From Vallitalea okinawensis (GTDB lineage: Bacteria > Bacillota > Clostridia > Lachnospirales > PQDH01): a DNA stretch of 64,000 nt. The notes below the pieces were generated by a model. That model was not told the origin of the DNA, ran no database searches, and saw only the letters and a list, made by a program, of their open reading frames with translations. Positions 60,891 through 64,000 of the stretch are shown piece after piece. The position numbers and the translations under genes were made by a program. The DNA lies in NCBI RefSeq assembly GCF_002964605.1, contig NZ_PQDH01000008.1:124001-188000 (forward strand), written 5' to 3'. The stretch's first letter is position 1, and the number at the start of each line of letters is the position of its first letter.

Positions 60891-62019
60891 AATCATTTTC
60901 ATGAGCCTTATGTGATGTAATCAAAACTAATAGTGCCCATAGCATAATCAATAGGAGTATCAGTGAAAAATTATCTATTGCTGCCCCAACATAATAATTG
61001 AAATTGAAAGTTGGTACCAGTTCCTCAACGTCAATAAAGTATGGTGTTAAAAAATAAGTCAGTACTGCCGCTATACATCCTTGTAAACATTTAGCCTTCA
61101 TATAGGAAGTAAAATTAAGTCCAGATCCTTTAATTACACTTGCCGTTTGTGCATGTATGGAAAGCCCGCTCCAAGCAATTAAAAAACTCACAAAACTTAG
61201 TTGAAGTGGTATAAACATGGGCTCCTTCGCTATTAATGAGATACCATTTGTTATTTCAATAAATCCTAAAATAAAAGATTCTAAACTTGTTGTAGACATA
61301 TGAAATGCTTTAAACAAGAAATCTAGGGGTCCTAATAACAAAGATAATATGCCATAGGTTTGAATAAGCTGCATGATGACTGAAAATAGAATTACAAAAC
61401 CACCTATAATGAGCATCAATTCCATACCACTCTTTATACTATTGCCTAGAAGCTTACCAATGTCATACTGCTTACTTTGTTTATGGGGTAGCATTCTTTT
61501 AGGTCTATAACTTTGATGTGGTATCCTAAAGCGAAAAATGAACCCAACACATAGGCTAGATAAAAGATGTGTAAGCAATAGTAAATAGCCTGATTCAGGC
61601 AAACTAAGCATACCTACAGATACCGTCCCAAGAATAAATAGAGGACCTGAGTTATTACAAAAATTAAGTAAATGTTGTCCTTCATCTTTTGATATGTCAC
61701 CTTTATCTATTAAATCTACAATGATCTTTGCACCGACAGGATAACCTGATGTTATAGATGATAACCAAATAAATCCAGCACATCCTGGTAGGCAAAAGAT
61801 TTTTTTCATTATTGGTTCTAAAAACCTTCCGACAACTTTAAAAAAATCAAGCTCAACAAGTAGATTCATAAGTACTATAAAGGGGAAAAGTGATGGTAAA
61901 ACAGCATTTAACCATAATTCTAAACCATTATGGGCTGCTTCTACAGTTATCTGAGGAAAAATAAAGATTGAAATAACGAATACAAGAATAAAACTAATGA
62001 GTAACGTATATTGACGCAT
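60889..62019 (-). CDS. ylbJ: Sporulation integral membrane protein YlbJ
   Basis: YlbJ is a nucleoside-transporter-like gate-repeat membrane protein needed for spore coat or cortex formation in Bacillus, expressed in the mother cell. The 376-residue product has about eight to nine hydrophobic segments, and the conserved NAVLPSLFPFIVLMNLL, WLSSITSGYPVGAKII and LLNFCNNSGPLFILGTVSVG. Its presence shows that the organism forms spores. An AGTAGG-type site lies before the ATG. The 62020-62092 gap upstream may hold a sporulation promoter, but I could not identify one. Confidence 0.93.
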   Translation of the reverse strand: MRQYTLLISFILVFVISIFIFPQITVEAAHNGLELWLNAVLPSLFPFIVLMNLLVELDFFKVVGRFLEPIMKKIFCLPGCAGFIWLSSITSGYPVGAKIIVDLIDKGDISKDEGQHLLNFCNNSGPLFILGTVSVGMLSLPESGYLLLLTHLLSSLCVGFIFRFRIPHQSYRPKRMLPHKQSKQYDIGKLLGNSIKSGMELMLIIGGFVILFSVIMQLIQTYGILSLLLGPLDFLFKAFHMSTTSLESFILGFIEITNGISLIAKEPMFIPLQLSFVSFLIAWSGLSIHAQTASVIKGSGLNFTSYMKAKCLQGCIAAVLTYFLTPYFIDVEELVPTFNFNYYVGAAIDNFSLILLLIMLWALLVLITSHKAHEND

Positions 62020-62092
62020 ATTAAAACCTACTCTCCTGGGACATATCTTGATATACCCTATTCAGTAAAGTAGGTAAATATGCTCTTGACAT

Positions 62093-62632
62093 TTACTTTT
62101 TTTGCTTCTCGTCTGTTTTACTTATTTTCTTAGTATGGACATTCAGTTCTCTTCTATTACTATGTATAACTTTTAACTGATCTACCATGTTTTTCTCGAT
62201 ATGTTGGTATTGCTGATTGATGGTCTGCATACTCTTATTTATTTGTTCCTCAAGATTCATGAGCATTTCATCAACATATTCTTTTGCTCCTAAACGCATT
62301 TCTCGTGATACTTTTTTTGCATTTTCAATGATTTGCTCACTTTGCTCATAAGCTTTTCGAGTTATCTCATGTTCATTAACAAGCTTTTCTTTCTCAGATT
62401 CTGCTTCATTACGTGTTAAATCTGCATCTTTTTGTGCCTCAACTAATATTTTGTTACGTTCTTCCATGACCCATTGGGATTGCTTTATCTCATTAGGAAG
62501 TTTTAATCTCAGGTCAATAAGTAAATCATAAATTTCATTTTTTTCTAACATTATCTTACTAGAAAAAGGTACAGTTGCACTATTATCTAAAATCTCTTCA
62601 ATTTGTTCAAGTATCTTTTCTATATTCTCCAT
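62093..62632 (-). CDS. Coiled-coil protein of unknown function between coaD and ylbJ
   Basis: The 179-residue product is hydrophilic and mostly helical. Residues about 60-150 form a charged coiled coil with NEAESEKEKLVNEHEITRKA and KEYVDEMLMNLEEQINKSMQ. The N-terminus (IEKILEQIEEILDNSATVPF) and the MLEKNEIYDLLIDLRLKLP stretch recall DivIVA/SepF-associated or V-ATPase-H-like annotations. I do not assign function. GGAGG precedes the ATG. The same type of gene often follows coaD in Clostridia, so it is probably a conserved small family rather than a local novelty. Confidence 0.75.
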   Translation of the reverse strand: MENIEKILEQIEEILDNSATVPFSSKIMLEKNEIYDLLIDLRLKLPNEIKQSQWVMEERNKILVEAQKDADLTRNEAESEKEKLVNEHEITRKAYEQSEQIIENAKKVSREMRLGAKEYVDEMLMNLEEQINKSMQTINQQYQHIEKNMVDQLKVIHSNRRELNVHTKKISKTDEKQKK

Positions 62633-62641
62633 TGTAACCTC

Positions 62642-63106
62642 CTATTTAATATATTTAACGATCTCTTCTGGTACTAAATTTTGAAAAGCTCCATCATGCT
62701 TTATAATTTCCTTAACTAATGTTGAACTAATATATGAATAATTGATATTAGTGACTAGAAAAATCGTATCTAACTCAGGATACATATTTCTGTTCGTTTG
62801 AGCCATTTGCATTTCGTATTCAAAATCATTAACACCTCTTAAGCCTCTAATAATTAATTTCGCATCTATTTGACTAGCAAAATCAACTAATAAGCCGTTA
62901 AAAGGTTCTACTCTAATACATTCAATATCTTTCGTAACATCTCTTATCATGGCTATGCGCTCTTCAACTGTAAACATTGGTATCTTAGAACTGTTATTTA
63001 ATACTGCAATGACTAGTTCATCTACTAAATCTACTGCTCTTTTTATTATGTCAAGATGTCCAAGCGTAAGGGGGTCAAAACTACCTGGATAAATACCTCT
63101 TCTCAT
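62642..63106 (-). CDS. coaD: Pantetheine-phosphate adenylyltransferase
   Basis: CoaD adenylates 4'-phosphopantetheine in coenzyme A synthesis. The 154-residue enzyme shows the nucleotidyltransferase signature YPGSFDPLTLGHLDII at the N-terminus, RGLRGVNDFEYEMQMAQTNR near 88, and the C-terminal YSYISSTLVKEI. GGAGG lies before the ATG, which overlaps the rsmD stop (ATGA). The rsmD-coaD pair is one of the most conserved in Firmicutes. Confidence 0.98.
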   Translation of the reverse strand: MRRGIYPGSFDPLTLGHLDIIKRAVDLVDELVIAVLNNSSKIPMFTVEERIAMIRDVTKDIECIRVEPFNGLLVDFASQIDAKLIIRGLRGVNDFEYEMQMAQTNRNMYPELDTIFLVTNINYSYISSTLVKEIIKHDGAFQNLVPEEIVKYIK

Positions 63107-63657
63107 CTTACTTCCTCCTGTGACAAAAACGTCATTGTTGTTGTTTTGTATTTCTTCTCTTTATATATGTTAAATCCTTCTTCGCTAATGAAATCTTCGC
63201 TACTATGCTCAACAATAATAAAACCTTGATCATTTAATAAATGATTATCTCTAATGAGAGAAAGGGACTGATCGATTAAATCACTTTTATATGGAGGGTC
63301 CATGAATATAATATCAAAGTTTTCTCCTTGATCTCCAAGATACTGAAGTTTATTCACTACATCTCCTTGTACAACTGTTGCCTTATCAAATAACTTAGTT
63401 TTATTTAAGTTTTGTTGAATGCATGCTAAAGCCTCATGATGATTGTCAATAAAAACTACTTTTTTTGCTCCTCTACTTAAGGCTTCTATTCCCATTGCAC
63501 CACTTCCGCTAAAAAGATCTAAGAAAGTAGCACCTGGCAAATCAAAATTTATCATGTTAAATAGTGTTTCCTTAATCCTATCGGTTGTAGGCCTTGTTTT
63601 ATTACCTTCTGGTGTAACCAATTGAATGCTTTTAGCTGTACCTGAAATAACTCGCAA
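63103..63657 (-). CDS. rsmD: 16S rRNA (guanine(966)-N2)-methyltransferase RsmD
   Basis: RsmD methylates G966 of 16S rRNA using S-adenosylmethionine. The 184-residue protein has the SAM-binding FLDLFSGSGAMGIEALSRGA and the catalytic IIFMDPPYKSDL. The start is best placed at the TTG at 63657: AAGGTGA stands five bases before it and it gives the standard RVISGTAKS beginning. The GTG three codons upstream lies inside that ribosome site. The neighbours match the usual order. Confidence 0.95.
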   Translation of the reverse strand: MRVISGTAKSIQLVTPEGNKTRPTTDRIKETLFNMINFDLPGATFLDLFSGSGAMGIEALSRGAKKVVFIDNHHEALACIQQNLNKTKLFDKATVVQGDVVNKLQYLGDQGENFDIIFMDPPYKSDLIDQSLSLIRDNHLLNDQGFIIVEHSSEDFISEEGFNIYKEKKYKTTTMTFLSQEEVR

Positions 63658-63804
63658 ATAACTCACCTTATTTCTACTGAAAAATACTTATATTTTGGCT
63701 GGATATTAATCCCTTAGTTTTATAATAAGTTCTTGTCATTGATGTCTAAGTTCATTATGGAATATTGCTTTAGTTAATAAAGGATTTTATAACCATCTAC
63801 TATT

Positions 63805-63832
63805 ATTTTATATTAAAATGTATAAATGTCAA
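63805..63832 (-). promoter_or_regulatory. Probable promoter of rsmD-coaD
   Basis: A perfect TTGACA (63832-63827) and TAAAAT (63810-63805) are spaced by 16 bases on the minus strand. The leader before rsmD would be about 140 bases. Confidence 0.65.
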
Positions 63833-63836
63833 CAAT

Positions 63837-63881
63837 TTAGCCAATAATAAAGTTAAATCCCCCATAATACTCTTTTTTCAT
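63837..63881 (-). CDS. Possible 14-codon mini-ORF
   Basis: ATG at 63881 opens MKKEYYGGFNFIIG and a stop. A strong AAGGAGAGGAG site stands directly before it. It ends just upstream of the rsmD promoter. No leader-peptide pattern (a run of one amino acid with an attenuator) is present, so function is unclear and it may be chance. Confidence 0.25.
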   Translation of the reverse strand: MKKEYYGGFNFIIG

Positions 63882-63938
63882 TTCTCCTCTCCTTCTTATT
63901 CATTATATATGAAAGAAGAATTTATAGTTTTTTTGTAG

Positions 63939-63971
63939 ACGAATGAGTTTATCTCATTCGTTATTTTTTTT
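63939..63971 (+). terminator. Orphan plus-strand intrinsic terminator
   Basis: ACGAATGAG and CTCATTCGT form a 9-bp stem with loop TTTAT and are followed on the plus strand by TATTTTTTTT. No plus-strand gene precedes it within the window after tmcAL, apart from possible short RNA between about 63800 and 63938. Confidence 0.75.
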
Positions 63972-64000
63972 GTAGGAAATTACTACCTCATTTATTTTGA

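Larger units (their letters stand above)
63658..64000. other. Region upstream of rsmD to the window end
   Basis: No large gene is seen in 343 bases. It holds the rsmD promoter, a 14-codon frame with a good ribosome site, weak plus-strand promoter elements (TTGCTT at 63765, TATAAC at 63788) and a plus-strand terminator near 63950. Confidence 0.5.

Overview
The window is AT-rich DNA from an endospore-forming, flagellated, fermentative member of the Clostridia. The evidence is a complete Bacillus/Clostridium-type fla/che operon next to codY, the sporulation gene ylbJ, an acetate-forming pta-ackA pair, and GGAGG-type ribosome sites with frequent TTG and GTG starts. The genus cannot be fixed from the sequence alone. 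I see no rRNA, tRNA, insertion sequence, prophage or CRISPR array.

Region 1 (1-30530, minus strand) is one long motility and chemotaxis operon. In transcription order it reads flgB-flgC-fliE-fliF-fliG-fliH-fliI-fliJ-(MotE-like)-fliK-flgD-(TIGR02530-type gene)-flgE-flbD-motA-motB-fliL-fliM-fliY-cheY-fliO-fliP-fliQ-fliR-flhB-flhA-flhF-flhG-(PilZ gene)-cheB-cheA-cheW-cheC-cheD-(small membrane protein)-fliA-fapA. It supplies the basal body, export gate, hook, switch, stator, chemotaxis core, a c-di-GMP brake-type protein and the late sigma factor. The one damaged gene is fliF, which carries a single-base frameshift in an A5 tract.

Region 2 (30531-37129) holds codY, topA and dprA on the minus strand, an order resembling Bacillus subtilis, and comM (yifB) on the plus strand. 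Region 3 (37130-41830) is accessory: a small open frame, an excisionase-like HTH protein, a secreted protein with two leucine-rich-repeat blocks around a copper-amine-oxidase-like domain, and a secreted GH18-like protein. Region 4 (41831-44900) carries nrdR, a metallophosphoesterase, a small alarmone synthetase and a membrane-anchored M23 peptidase.

Region 5 (44978-52587) is a ten-gene histidine operon, hisZ-G-D-C-B-H-A-F-I-E, with a near-consensus promoter. Only histidinol-phosphate phosphatase is missing. Region 6 (52703-55752) has a DMT-family transporter and an OmpR-type two-component pair. Region 7 (55753-64000) is a conserved clostridial block: rsmD-coaD-(coiled-coil gene)-ylbJ, ylbM (tmcAL) on the plus strand, pta-ackA, and yceD(DUF177)-rpmF.

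Most of the window is conserved housekeeping sequence and I found no convincing new multi-gene system. The best leads are the fliF frameshift, the LRR/amine-oxidase-like/LRR protein with duplicated cap modules, and several unexplained nucleic-acid structures: a strong hairpin inside the operon after flgE, a start-occluding inverted repeat at the M23 gene, a perfect palindrome over the pta promoter, a branched structure before rpmF's neighbour, and an orphan plus-strand terminator near 63950.
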